Shown here: positions 43,357 through 52,276 of the stretch, one piece after another | Layout of the letters: each line of letters begins with the position of its first letter | Numbering within the stretch: the first letter of the stretch is position 1 | Origin: Saccharomonospora xinjiangensis XJ-54 | GTDB lineage: Bacteria > Actinomycetota > Actinomycetes > Mycobacteriales > Pseudonocardiaceae | Assembly (NCBI RefSeq): GCF_000258175.1 | Contig: NZ_JH636049.1 | Span: 2,209,482-2,273,481 of the forward strand | Length of the DNA stretch: 64,000 nucleotides | Reading direction: 5' to 3' | The notes under the pieces: generated by a model | The model's input: the letters and a program-made list of their open reading frames with translations, nothing else | What the model was told of the DNA's origin: nothing | The model's database searches: none | Made by a program: the position numbers and the translations under genes

Positions 43357-44223
43357 GTGAGGCCGCGCCGTTCCGTTCTCTACATTCCCGGTGCGAACGA
43401 ACGGGCTATGGAGAAGGCGGCGACACTCGCCGCCGACGCGCTGGTGCTCGACCTGGAGGACGCCGTGGCCCCCGAGGTGAAGGAGCGGGCACGGCAGAGG
43501 GCGTGTGACGCGGTGGCCGCCGCCGCGTACACCGGGCGCGAGGTCGCGGTGAGGGTCAACGGCATCGGCACCGAGTGGCACGACGCCGACCTGCGGGCCG
43601 TGTCCGCCGTCGGCCCTGACGCGGTCGTGGTGCCGAAGGTGGATTCGGCCGACGACGTCCGCGCCGTCGAGACCGCCCTCGCCGAGGTCGGCGCGCCAGC
43701 CAACACGGCGATCTGGGCGATGATCGAGACGCCTGCCGCTGTGCTGAGGGCCGAGGAGATCGCGGGCGCCTCCGACGCGCTGACCGTCCTCGTCATGGGC
43801 ACCAACGATCTCGCCAAGGAACTTCGCGCCGAGCCGGGGCCCGGCAGGGCGCCGCTGCTGACGAGCCTCTCCCTGTGCCTGCTCGCGGCCCGCGCGACTG
43901 GAAAGTCCATTCTGGACGGTGTGTTCAACGACGTGCGCGACACCGAGGGCTTCGAGGCGGAGTGCGTGCAGGCAAGGCAGTTCGGCTTCGACGGAAAGAC
44001 TCTGATCCACCCCAACCAGCTCGAAGCGTGCAACCGGGTGTTCACGCCGTCCGAGGCGGAGGTGGACCACGCGCGGCGCGTCGTCGCCGCGTTCGAGAAG
44101 GCCGCGGCCGACGGGCTCGGTGTTGTCACCGTGGACGGCCGCATGGTGGAGAACCTGCATGTCGAGCAGGCTCGGCGGGTACTCGCGGTGGCCGAGACAG
44201 TGCGGACGCGTCGGGAAGGCTGA
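43357..44223 (+). CDS. HpcH/HpaI aldolase / CitE-like CoA ester lyase
   Basis: 288 residues from GTG at 43357, with GAGGAG 6 nt upstream. It starts with RPRRSVLYIPGANERAMEKA and contains ADALVLDLEDAVAPEVK, RVNGIGTEW (Arg contacts acyl-CoA carboxyl), IWAMIETP (metal-binding Glu) and MGTNDLAKEL (metal-binding Asp). CitE-like proteins without the citrate lyase alpha and gamma subunits cleave malyl-CoA, methylmalyl-CoA or citramalyl-CoA, or hydrolyse malyl-CoA. No citD or citF is nearby, so that role is favoured. The exact substrate is unknown. Confidence 0.9.
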   Translation: MRPRRSVLYIPGANERAMEKAATLAADALVLDLEDAVAPEVKERARQRACDAVAAAAYTGREVAVRVNGIGTEWHDADLRAVSAVGPDAVVVPKVDSADDVRAVETALAEVGAPANTAIWAMIETPAAVLRAEEIAGASDALTVLVMGTNDLAKELRAEPGPGRAPLLTSLSLCLLAARATGKSILDGVFNDVRDTEGFEAECVQARQFGFDGKTLIHPNQLEACNRVFTPSEAEVDHARRVVAAFEKAAADGLGVVTVDGRMVENLHVEQARRVLAVAETVRTRREG

Positions 44224-44268
44224 ACTCCCGCGCCGGAACACGGGCAGCTCTCGCGCGTTGAACCTGTC

Positions 44269-45264
44269 GTGGAACGACGAACGTGGCCGGTGCCGCTGTC
44301 CGTGCTCGACAGGTCGAGCGTCCGTCGGGGTGAGGACCCGGCGAGCGCCGTACGCCACACCGTCGAGTTCGCCAGGCGTGCCGAGGCGCTCGGCTACCGC
44401 CGGTTCTGGGTGTCCGAACACCACAGCGTTCCCGGCGTCGCGGGGTCGGCGCCCACCGTGCTCGCCGCAGCGGTCGCATCCGCGACCTCTCGTATCCGCG
44501 TCGGTACCGGCGGCGTCATGCTCCCCAACCACCGTCCGCTCGTGGTGGCCGAGCAGTTCGGGACGCTGGAGGCACTTCACCCTGGACGCATCGACATGGG
44601 GCTCGGCCGTTCGGTCGGCTTCACCGGACGCGAGCGAGCCGCGCTCGGTGCGGGCAAGGAGCAGGCCGAGCAGTTCCCCGAGCGGCTGCGTGAACTGCTG
44701 GGCTACTTCGCGGGCGCATCAACGGTGCATCGCGGGGTGCATGCCTTTCCTGCCGAGGGTCTGCGCATCCCCGCTTTCGTGCTGGCCACCGGAGCAGGAG
44801 CCGCGTTCGCGGCCGAGGCCGGTCTCGCGCTGGTGATCGCCCAGGTGTCCGGTGTGGACACGTTGGTGCGGCACATCGACCGTTACCGCACCGAGTTCCG
44901 GCCATCCACCCTGTGGGAACGGCCCTACGTCATGGTGTCGGCTGCCGTGGCCGTCGCGGAAACCGCAGAGAAGGCGAGAGAGCTGCTACTGCCCGAGGCG
45001 TGGTCGCTCGTGCGTTCCCGGACGCGCGGGGTGTTCCCGCCTCTGCTGCCACCTGCGGATCTGCCCGAACCGACCCAACGGGAGTCGGCGATGCTCGCCG
45101 ACGTGCTGCGACGGCAGATCCACGGAACCCCCGCCACCGTGCGCGACGACCTCGCGGCACTCGTGGAACGCACCGGAGCCGATGAGGTACTGATCACCCT
45201 GAGCACGCACGACCGCGAAGACCAGCTCGACTCCTACACACGTCTCGCGGAACTCGCGCGGTAG
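44269..45264 (+). CDS. LLM-class flavin-dependent oxidoreductase
   Basis: 331 residues from GTG at 44269. GTG at 44290 (VPLSVLDRSSV) may be the true start, since homologues begin with PLSVLD. The luciferase-like TIM barrel shows RRAEALGYRRFWVSEHHSVPG, IRVGTGGVMLPNHRPLVVAEQFG, PGRIDMGLGR and a C-terminal GTPATVRDDLAALVERTGADEVLI. This MsnO8/YhbW-like subgroup binds FMN or F420; substrate and cofactor are not assigned. It follows the CitE-like gene by 45 bp on the same strand and converges on a hydrolase gene. Confidence 0.88.
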   Translation: MERRTWPVPLSVLDRSSVRRGEDPASAVRHTVEFARRAEALGYRRFWVSEHHSVPGVAGSAPTVLAAAVASATSRIRVGTGGVMLPNHRPLVVAEQFGTLEALHPGRIDMGLGRSVGFTGRERAALGAGKEQAEQFPERLRELLGYFAGASTVHRGVHAFPAEGLRIPAFVLATGAGAAFAAEAGLALVIAQVSGVDTLVRHIDRYRTEFRPSTLWERPYVMVSAAVAVAETAEKARELLLPEAWSLVRSRTRGVFPPLLPPADLPEPTQRESAMLADVLRRQIHGTPATVRDDLAALVERTGADEVLITLSTHDREDQLDSYTRLAELAR

Positions 45265-45281
45265 AGCAACCGCCGCACTCG

Positions 45282-46136
45282 TCAAGCCCTGACTCGCCCG
45301 AGCAACGACTCGCTTCGCGTCCAGAGCACCGAGCCGCCCTCACCCTTGAGCACGTGACGAACGGCGCCGGGAATGCGGGAGGCGAGCGTCACACCGTTGT
45401 CGGGCGAATGCGCCGCGTCCTCCTCGCCGTAGAAGACCTCCACCGGGCACGTGATGCGGGCGAGGTCGAGATCCCACGGCCGCATCGCCAGCACCGTGTC
45501 GGTGGCGTAACCATCCGGTCCCTGCGCGAATCCCTCGCTCAGCGCGTTCCGGTACGCGGCGTCGAAAACGGGATCGGTGTACACGGCCCTGTCCCGCTCA
45601 CCGCTGTTGTCCACCACCATGCGCCGCAACGCCTCGGCGTCGAAAGAACGGAACAGCTCGTGGGCCGCCATCGGATCGCGACGGCACAGGTTCACCACCG
45701 TCGCGAGATGACCGTCGAGCGTGCCCGCGAAATGTGACGAGGCGACCTCGTCGGCGGCGGATACGAGATACAGGGAGGACGCCAGCCCCGCGATCGCACA
45801 GGCCAGTGCGAACGGCGCACCTTGCGAATTGCCGAGCACCGCCGGAGCACCCAATCCCCGCCCTTCGAGGAATTGTCCGGCATCGGCGGCGAAATCCGCG
45901 AGTGTGCGTTCCGGCGACGGCGTCGAAACCCCGAGCCCAGGCCGATCCAGGCTCACAAGTCGCACACCGAGCGGATGGACAAGGTCGGTGCCGAAACCCA
46001 GCCTCCTGCTCGTCGCGGCACCAGGACACAGCAGAATCGGCGTGCCGTCGATCGGCCCCCATTCACTCCACCCCAGCACTCGCCCATCGGAGAGCCGGAA
46101 CTCCCCCAGCCTCTCCGGCGGCGCGACACCGTCCAT
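45282..46136 (-). CDS. Alpha/beta hydrolase
   Basis: 284 residues from ATG at 46136, chosen because GAGGAA lies 5 nt upstream. The frame continues upstream to 46223, but that part runs through the terminator hairpin of the preceding gene, so it is not coding. The nucleophile is Ser104 in GNSQGAP, the oxyanion region is LCPGAATSRR, and the acid residue lies in FYGEEDAAHSPDNG; the catalytic His is likely in GSVLW-adjacent VRHVLKGEGG. The family includes esterases, epoxide hydrolases and haloperoxidases; the substrate is unknown. Confidence 0.85.
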   Translation of the reverse strand: MDGVAPPERLGEFRLSDGRVLGWSEWGPIDGTPILLCPGAATSRRLGFGTDLVHPLGVRLVSLDRPGLGVSTPSPERTLADFAADAGQFLEGRGLGAPAVLGNSQGAPFALACAIAGLASSLYLVSAADEVASSHFAGTLDGHLATVVNLCRRDPMAAHELFRSFDAEALRRMVVDNSGERDRAVYTDPVFDAAYRNALSEGFAQGPDGYATDTVLAMRPWDLDLARITCPVEVFYGEEDAAHSPDNGVTLASRIPGAVRHVLKGEGGSVLWTRSESLLGRVRA

Positions 46137-46175
46137 GGCGATTCCTCGACTTCCCATGACTTCCCACGACACGAC

Positions 46176-46212
46176 GAAGGCCACCTCTCTCGGCGTGAGG
46201 GAGGTGGCCTTC
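46176..46212 (-). terminator. Terminator of the thioester-domain surface protein gene
   Basis: A perfect 12-bp stem (GAAGGCCACCTC at 46176-46187 with GAGGTGGCCTTC at 46201-46212) and a 13-nt loop begin 28 bp after the stop of the surface-protein gene. It sits immediately upstream of the hydrolase start. Confidence 0.85.
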
Positions 46213-46239
46213 GATCGTGTCATCGCGTCGCGCTAGGCG

Positions 46240-47448
46240 TCACGCGTTTTTCTTGCGGCGCTGCAACAGGATGGCGCCGGTTCCCGCGCCGACGAGGCCG
46301 AGACCGATGAGCAGAGGCACCAGCGGGGAGGCGCCGGTGTCCGCGAGGTCATCGGTGTTCGCGCTCGGGGTCACCGCTGGCTGGCTCGGCTCGGTCGCCG
46401 GGGCAGAAGGCTGCGCGCTCGGCTGCTCCGACGGCGAAGGCACCTCGGTGGGCTCCTCGGGCTTCGGCTCCTCCTCCTCGGGAACGGCCGTCCACTCGAC
46501 ACTCGCCTTCGCCGAGAGGCTGGTGTCCTCGGAAGAAGCGACGATCAGCGACTGCGCGGGCTTGGCCTGGTAGTCCTCGCTAACGAAAAGCCGTCCCGTG
46601 GCGAGGTGCGCCGTGGCGTTGAGCGAGAACGAACCCGTGCCGTCCTCGGCATCGGCCGGAACATCGACGTAGATCTCCGTGCCGTCGGCGATGTCGCCCA
46701 GCTCGTTGCCTTCCGCGTCGGTGAGCGTCACACCCTCGGGCAGCTCGGCGGTGACTTCGGTGATCTCACCCGTGGTGGCCACGGTAAACGGGCCGAGCCG
46801 CTCACCGGCCTCACCAGCGGCGGTCTCCGGCGAGACCTCCAATGCGGGAGCGGGCTCCGCGATGCCCACATTGGACTCACCTGTGAGGTAGTCGTAGAGA
46901 GCGAGCACATCGGCGTCGGCGCCCTCGTCCTTCGACGAGGACGGGTCGTCGCGGTTGATGTCCTTGCCGTCGCTGAAGTGCCAGACCGCGGCCTGGGTAC
47001 CCGCGATGGCCTCCTTGACGTCGAGTCCGTTGTGGACCTCGGCTCCCGCCTCCGCGAGCTTCTGTTCCAGCGACGCGAGGTCGTTGACCGGGTAACCGTG
47101 GTGAAGCACCCAGTTGATGTGGTCGCGGTTGGCGTGGAAGGGAGAGTCCGCGTTGGGGAATTCGTCCCACGGGCTTTCGAACAGCGAGCGGGACGGGTCC
47201 ACGTTGACACTGATTTCGACGCAGTACGCGCGAAGGGTGTTGCCACCCTCGATGTTCAGCTTGAACAGCGTGGTCTGCTGGTTCTCAGAACCCTGGCCGA
47301 GGTTGACGTTGTACCCGTTCTCACCACCGCCGCGGACGATGTCCGCCTTCGTCCCGTCCGCCGAGGCGGGGACCGACCCGAGGGAAAGGGCGGCGGCCGT
47401 TCCGGCGACGAGCGCGCCGACCCTGGCCAACGTTCTTCTGCTGCTCAT
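46240..47448 (-). CDS. Sortase-anchored thioester-domain (TED) surface protein
   Basis: 402 residues. The signal peptide (1-30) ends ASA. The thioester domain has Cys76 in YCVE and Gln152 in TQAAVW, the Cys-Gln pair that forms an internal thioester in Gram-positive adhesins and can link covalently to host or environmental surfaces. Residues about 195-320 form Ig-like beta domains (EVTAELPEGVTLTDAEGNE). A Pro/Glu/Ser-rich wall-spanning linker (about 324-367) leads to the sorting signal LADTG (368-372), a hydrophobic helix and RRKK tail. LAxTG is the class E sortase consensus, and a class E sortase gene lies at 63.7 kb. A GGAGA site precedes ATG, and its own terminator follows. Confidence 0.93.
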   Translation of the reverse strand: MSSRRTLARVGALVAGTAAALSLGSVPASADGTKADIVRGGGENGYNVNLGQGSENQQTTLFKLNIEGGNTLRAYCVEISVNVDPSRSLFESPWDEFPNADSPFHANRDHINWVLHHGYPVNDLASLEQKLAEAGAEVHNGLDVKEAIAGTQAAVWHFSDGKDINRDDPSSSKDEGADADVLALYDYLTGESNVGIAEPAPALEVSPETAAGEAGERLGPFTVATTGEITEVTAELPEGVTLTDAEGNELGDIADGTEIYVDVPADAEDGTGSFSLNATAHLATGRLFVSEDYQAKPAQSLIVASSEDTSLSAKASVEWTAVPEEEEPKPEEPTEVPSPSEQPSAQPSAPATEPSQPAVTPSANTDDLADTGASPLVPLLIGLGLVGAGTGAILLQRRKKNA

Positions 47449-47578
47449 GAGTCTCCTAAGAAGACAGTGGTAGGGAAAACCCAGTCAGGTGAAGATCAGA
47501 CACCAGTCGGTGCGGAGCATACACACACCGTCAATTCTTCGTGAGCCCACTGTGGGAAAGCACAAACAACGTTGCCCG

Positions 47579-48640
47579 TCAGTTCACTGAACACAACGCC
47601 CGGTTTAAATCGGCCCACAAATCATCAGGATCTTCCAAACCGATACTGAACCGGAGCAACCCTGAAGGCACATGTGCGTCGCCGGATCGCGCCGCACGCC
47701 GTTCGACCGTGCTTTCGACGCCGCCGAGGCTCGTCGCGTGCCGTACCAACCGCAGCGCCGCACACACGGCGTCGGCACACTCGGCATCGGCGACCTCGAC
47801 GGCGAGCATCGCGCCCGAACCCGGATAGCGCACCCTGGTCACGGCAGGGTGCTCCGCCAGCCGCTCCGCCAGCAGCGCCGCGGTCCGTGACGCTTCCGCG
47901 AAGCGCACCGGCAGGGTGCGAAGGCCCCTCAGCGCGAGGAACGTCTCCAGCGCACCCGGTGTCGCGCCGATGCGGGTGCGCGCGTCCCGCAGGTCGGCGA
48001 CGTGTGCGGGGTCGGCTGCCACCGCGACGCCGAGGAGAAGATCGCTGTGGCCCCCGATGAACTTGGTGGCGCTGTGCACCACGATGTCGGCCCCGAGTGA
48101 GAGAGGGCGTTGCCCGAGCGGCGTCGCGAACGTGTTGTCCACCACAATCGTCGGCCGGTGCTTCAACCTTCTGACCGCCGAGGCGATCTCGGCGATCTCG
48201 ACCACGTGCAGACTCGGATTCGTCGGCGATTCCAACCACAGCAGACCGGCACCCTCCGCCGCCTCGATCCACGCAGCCGTGTCGGAGGGCGCCACGGAGA
48301 CGACCCTCACCCTGCCTTTGGCGTGCTCATGGGCGAAGTGGCCGCGGGTTCCCGCGTAGCTGTCCGACGGCACGACGACAACGGCTTGTGACGGACGGGC
48401 GTCCAGCACCGCGGACACCGTCGCGATACCCGAAGCGAAGGCGACGGCCGTGCCGCCCTCCAGTTCGCCGACGGCCTCCTCGAACGCCACCCACGTGGGC
48501 GTGCCGTCCTCACGTGCGTACGAGAGCCCCAGCATGCTGGCCGGAGTGATGGGAACGTTCATGGGCTCGCCCTCACCCACCGGGCGTCCCGCGACGACGG
48601 CTTTCGTTCTGGCCGACCACTCTTCGCTCACGCAGGCCAC
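47579..48640 (-). CDS. Cys/Met metabolism PLP-dependent enzyme (cystathionine gamma-synthase/lyase-like)
   Basis: 353 residues from GTG at 48640; GTG at 48631 is also possible. PLP is bound by Lys193 in SATKFIGGHSD. Other family blocks are WVAFEEAVGELEGG, AFASGIATVSAVLDA, WLESPTNPSLHVVEIAEIA and LVRHATSLGGVES. Length is about 30-40 residues shorter than typical MetB/CGL, mainly at the C terminus. The Tyr that usually contacts phosphate from the neighbour subunit (YxR) appears as SYARED. It could be a cystathionine gamma-synthase, cystathionine lyase or related enzyme; sequence alone does not decide. It is followed by the surface-protein gene on the same strand, without clear linkage. Confidence 0.88.
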   Translation of the reverse strand: MACVSEEWSARTKAVVAGRPVGEGEPMNVPITPASMLGLSYAREDGTPTWVAFEEAVGELEGGTAVAFASGIATVSAVLDARPSQAVVVVPSDSYAGTRGHFAHEHAKGRVRVVSVAPSDTAAWIEAAEGAGLLWLESPTNPSLHVVEIAEIASAVRRLKHRPTIVVDNTFATPLGQRPLSLGADIVVHSATKFIGGHSDLLLGVAVAADPAHVADLRDARTRIGATPGALETFLALRGLRTLPVRFAEASRTAALLAERLAEHPAVTRVRYPGSGAMLAVEVADAECADAVCAALRLVRHATSLGGVESTVERRAARSGDAHVPSGLLRFSIGLEDPDDLWADLNRALCSVN

Positions 48641-48654
48641 GGTAACGAGCCCTC

Positions 48655-48695
48655 AAAAAACGAGCGCCGCCGGGGAAACATCCCGGCGGCGCTCG
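48655..48695 (-). terminator. Rho-independent terminator of tRNA-Leu
   Basis: A perfect 14-bp GC-rich stem (48661-48674 with 48682-48695) and a 7-nt loop are followed on the minus strand by six T residues (48655-48660). It begins 13 nt after the tRNA-Leu 3' end and is a textbook intrinsic terminator. Confidence 0.95.
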
Positions 48696-48708
48696 TGCGT
48701 TTCGACTG

Positions 48709-48791
48709 TGGGCGAGGAGGGAGTTGAACCCTCACGTCCTTCCGGACACACGGACCTGAACCGTGCGCGTCTGCCATTCCGCCACTCGCCC
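48709..48791 (-). tRNA. tRNA-Leu(CAG)
   Basis: 83 nt. The acceptor GGGCGAG (from 48791) pairs with CTCGCCC (48716-48710), with discriminator A. The anticodon stem-loop CACGG-TTCAGGT-CCGTG gives anticodon CAG, and a long variable arm (class II tRNA) precedes GGGTTCAACTCCC. CCA is not encoded. A tRNA-Leu in this place, just before the fhaA operon, is also found in Mycobacterium tuberculosis. Confidence 0.97.
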
Positions 48792-48917
48792 GAGCAACTT
48801 CGACAGTGAGCACAGACTAGCAAGGCGAATCGGACGCCTTCCACGGGGGCCCGTGTTGCACGGGCAAAACCCGATACGATCGGCCTTGAAGGTACACGTG
48901 GAGGGAGGTGTTTGCCG

Positions 48918-50204
48918 GTGGGACGCGTCCAGCGCTTCGATCGGCGCCTCGAGAACCTCGTGGGAGATGCCTTCGCGCGGATATTCGGTGGCAACGTGGT
49001 CACCCAAGAAGTGGCGTTGGAACTGGAGCGGGAGTGTGACGACAACGTCCGGGACCTCGCGGGCGGGCGCAAGCTCGCGCCCAACCACTATGTCGTGTCG
49101 TTGGGTGCCGAGGACTACGACCGGATGGCCGCGGAGGGGCAGCGGGTCACCCGCATGCTCGCGGAAGCGGTGTCCGGGCATCTCGCTGAGCACGGCTGGG
49201 ACACCTATGGTGACGTCGTAGTTTCGCTAGAGCGCAACGAAGCGCTGCATACTGGAAAGTTCAGAACCCGCTCGACCGTCGATCCGGACGTCAAGGCAAG
49301 CGACGCCGGGACTTTCGCGCGGTCGGCACGAATGAGCGACGCAGGAGACCGACCAATGAGCCAGCCCGGCGGCTACGGCCAATACGACCAGGGTGACCCG
49401 TACGGCCAGCAGGGCCAGTACGGCTACGGACAGGGACAACCCGGTTACGACCAGGGCTACGGTCAAGCTGGTCAAGCTGGTCAAGCAGGCCAGCCAGGCC
49501 AACCGGGCTACGACCAGGGCTACGGCCAGCAGGGTTACGACCAGGGTTACGGCCAGCCCGGCTACGACCAGGGCTACGGCCAGACGGGCGGGTACGACCA
49601 GGGTTACGGCCAGCCTGGCCAGCCCGGCTACGACCAGGGCTACGGCCAGCCTGGCCAGCCCGGCTACGACCAGGGCTACGGCCAGCCCGCTCAGCCCGGC
49701 TACGACCAGGGTTATGGTCAGCCCGGCCAGCCCGGCTACGACCAGGGTTATGGTCAGCCCGGCCAGCCCGCGGGGCAGCCCGGCTACGACCAGGGCTACG
49801 CCGCTCCGCCGAGCCCGCCTGCCGGCTACCCCGCGCAGCCTCCCGCACCCGGTGCGGACCCTTACGCGCAGCAGGGTGGCTACCCCGGCGGCATGCCCCC
49901 TGCGGGTAACCGTCAGCTCAGCGCCATCCTCCAGCTCGACGACGGTTCCAACCGCACCTACTCGCTGAAGCAGGGCGGCAACGTGATCGGCAGGGGCCAG
50001 GACGCCGACTTCCGGCTGCCGGACACCGGTGTGTCCCGTCGCCACCTCGAGATCACGTGGGACGGGCAGAGCGCCACCCTGGCGGACATCGGCTCCACCA
50101 ACGGCACCACCGTCAACGGAACCCCGGTGCAGACCTGGCAGCTCGCCGACGGCGACGTGATCAGGGTTGGGCATTCCTCTCTGGTGTTCCGCACGCAGGG
50201 CTGA
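48918..50204 (+). CDS. fhaA: FhaA: DUF3662 and FHA domain protein with low-complexity middle
   Basis: 428 residues from GTG at 48918, chosen because GAGGGAGG lies 9 nt upstream and because homologues begin just before [22 protein letters not shown]. The N-terminal DUF3662 domain (about 1-125) is followed by a Gly/Tyr/Gln/Asp/Pro region (about 140-320) with ten GYDQGY copies, and a C-terminal FHA domain (about 338-425) carrying [19 protein letters not shown] and GSTNGT that binds phosphothreonine. In mycobacteria FhaA binds phosphorylated MviN and tunes peptidoglycan precursor flipping. A -10-like TACGAT (48875-48880) may drive the operon. It is the first gene of the fhaA-pknB series. Confidence 0.94.
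   Translation: MGRVQRFDRRLENLVGDAFARIFGGNVVTQEVALELERECDDNVRDLAGGRKLAPNHYVVSLGAEDYDRMAAEGQRVTRMLAEAVSGHLAEHGWDTYGDVVVSLERNEALHTGKFRTRSTVDPDVKASDAGTFARSARMSDAGDRPMSQPGGYGQYDQGDPYGQQGQYGYGQGQPGYDQGYGQAGQAGQAGQPGQPGYDQGYGQQGYDQGYGQPGYDQGYGQTGGYDQGYGQPGQPGYDQGYGQPGQPGYDQGYGQPAQPGYDQGYGQPGQPGYDQGYGQPGQPAGQPGYDQGYAAPPSPPAGYPAQPPAPGADPYAQQGGYPGGMPPAGNRQLSAILQLDDGSNRTYSLKQGGNVIGRGQDADFRLPDTGVSRRHLEITWDGQSATLADIGSTNGTTVNGTPVQTWQLADGDVIRVGHSSLVFRTQG
49440..49803 (+). repeat. Ten-copy GYDQGY-encoding repeat in fhaA
   Basis: The hexapeptide GYDQGY occurs ten times from residue 175 to about 295, mostly in units of 9-12 residues ([12 protein letters not shown]). Neighbouring copies are nearly identical at the DNA level, which points to recent expansion by slippage or recombination. 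Confidence 0.95.
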
Positions 50205-50372
50205 GTCCGGCCGATCGACTCCGAACTTCGGCGTCCCGCACTGTGGTCACACGCTGTCCCGCATAATGGCGGCGATGCGGGGGACCTGTGGAGCCGACGA
50301 TCGAACGACTGACGGTCGAACGACGACTGCCCTCACAGGTTGGGCGCGAGAAGGCGGGAGCTGACACAACAG

Positions 50373-50839
<467 letters not shown>

Positions 50840-50843
<4 letters not shown>

Positions 50844-52276
50844 CTCTCGTCCTACGCTACGCGGCCCGCAGCGACCGGGGCCTGGTTCGCTCCAACAACC
50901 AGGACTCCGTGTATGCCGGCCCTCGTCTGCTAGCCCTTGCCGACGGCATGGGCGGCCACGCCGCCGGTGAGGTGGCCAGCAAAGTCGTCATCGCCTCGTT
51001 GGCACACCTCGACGACGACGAACCCGGTGACGACCTGGTGACCCAGCTGCGCGATGCCGTCAACCAGGGAAACCAGGCGATCTCCGAACTGGTGGCCAAC
51101 GACCCCGACCTCGACGGCATGGGCACCACCCTGACCGCGGTGTTGTTCTCCGGTTCCCGCCTCGGACTCGTCCACGTGGGCGACTCGCGGGCCTACCTGC
51201 TCCGCAACGGGCAGTTCTCGCAGATCACCCGTGACGACAGCTTCGTCAACGAGCTGCTGGAACAGGGGCGGATCACCGAGGAGGAGGCCGCGACTCACCC
51301 GCAGCGTTCGCTGCTGTTGAAGGCTCTCACCGGCCACGAGGTCGAGCCGAGCGTCACCGTGCGGGAAGCCCGCGCCGGCGACCGTTACCTGCTCTGCTCC
51401 GACGGTCTTTCGGGCATGGTGAGCAACGAGACACTGGCCGAGGCGCTCCGCATCCCGGATCCGCAGGACTGCGCCGACCGGATGATCGAGCTGGCGCTCA
51501 AGGGCGGCGGTACGGACAACGTCACTGTGATCGTCGCCGACGTCGTGGACGTTGACTTCGGCGAGGACGCCCCCATCGTGGGCGGCGCGGCAGGCGACGG
51601 TTCCGACGAGGGGCCGCAGGGTGACTCCCCCGCGGCGAGGGCACGCGCGCTCACGGCGCCGCCACCACCTCCCAAGCCTCAGCGCACCGAGCAACTGGAG
51701 ACACCGCCCGACCCAAAAGCCAAACGGCGTAAGCGGGTCCGCCTGCTCCTGGCGTTCGGACTCGCTCTCGTGCTGCTGGCCGCGGCAGCGTTCGCCACGC
51801 GGTATTTCGTTCTGCGGCAGTACTACGTCGGTGCCGACGAGAACGGCGAGGTCGTGATCTTCCAGGGTGTTCCGGGCAGCATCCTCGGCTTCGACCTGCA
51901 GAAGAAGGCCGAGGGCTCGTGCCCTCCCGACTCGTCGCTGTGTGAGCCCCTGCGGTTGCAGGACCTCCAGCAGGAAGCGCGTGCCGCTGTGGACAACGGC
52001 GTCAAGCGTGACGGCCTCGACGAGTCGCGCCAATACATCAACACGCTGCGCCGCAACAACCTGCTCGACATCTGCGACGACACGGCCGACCAGTCACAGG
52101 GTGGCGGACTCGGCGGTTTCGAGCAGGGCGGCACGTCGAATTCGAAGGAGTCCTCCGCCAAGGCGAGCCCGACTTCGGAGGCGGCGAACCCGACCGACAC
52201 AACCGCGGGACGGAACGAGGGCGGGCAGCGTCCGGGCGTGGACTGCCGCCCGGCGCCAGGCTCGGGCGGTAACTGA
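50840..52276 (+). CDS. pstP: PstP: PP2C-type serine/threonine protein phosphatase
   Basis: 478 residues. The PP2C domain (1-240) has metal-binding residues in SNNQDSVYAG, LALADGMGGHAAGE (Asp35), VGDSRAYLLRNG, LLCSDGLSGMV and GGGTDNVTVIVAD. A Pro-rich juxtamembrane linker with basic KAKRRKRVR, one membrane helix (about 301-324) and an exported domain of about 150 residues follow. PstP reverses phosphorylation by PknA and PknB and so sets the state of wall synthesis. The order and 4-nt/1-nt overlaps with fhaB and rodA support one transcript. Confidence 0.95.

Noticed and set aside
49227..50174. 315-codon minus-strand frame and possible CRISPR-like repeats
   Set aside because: The repeats encode GYDQGY units in fhaA and have no spacer pattern. 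The minus frame is an artefact of those repeats.
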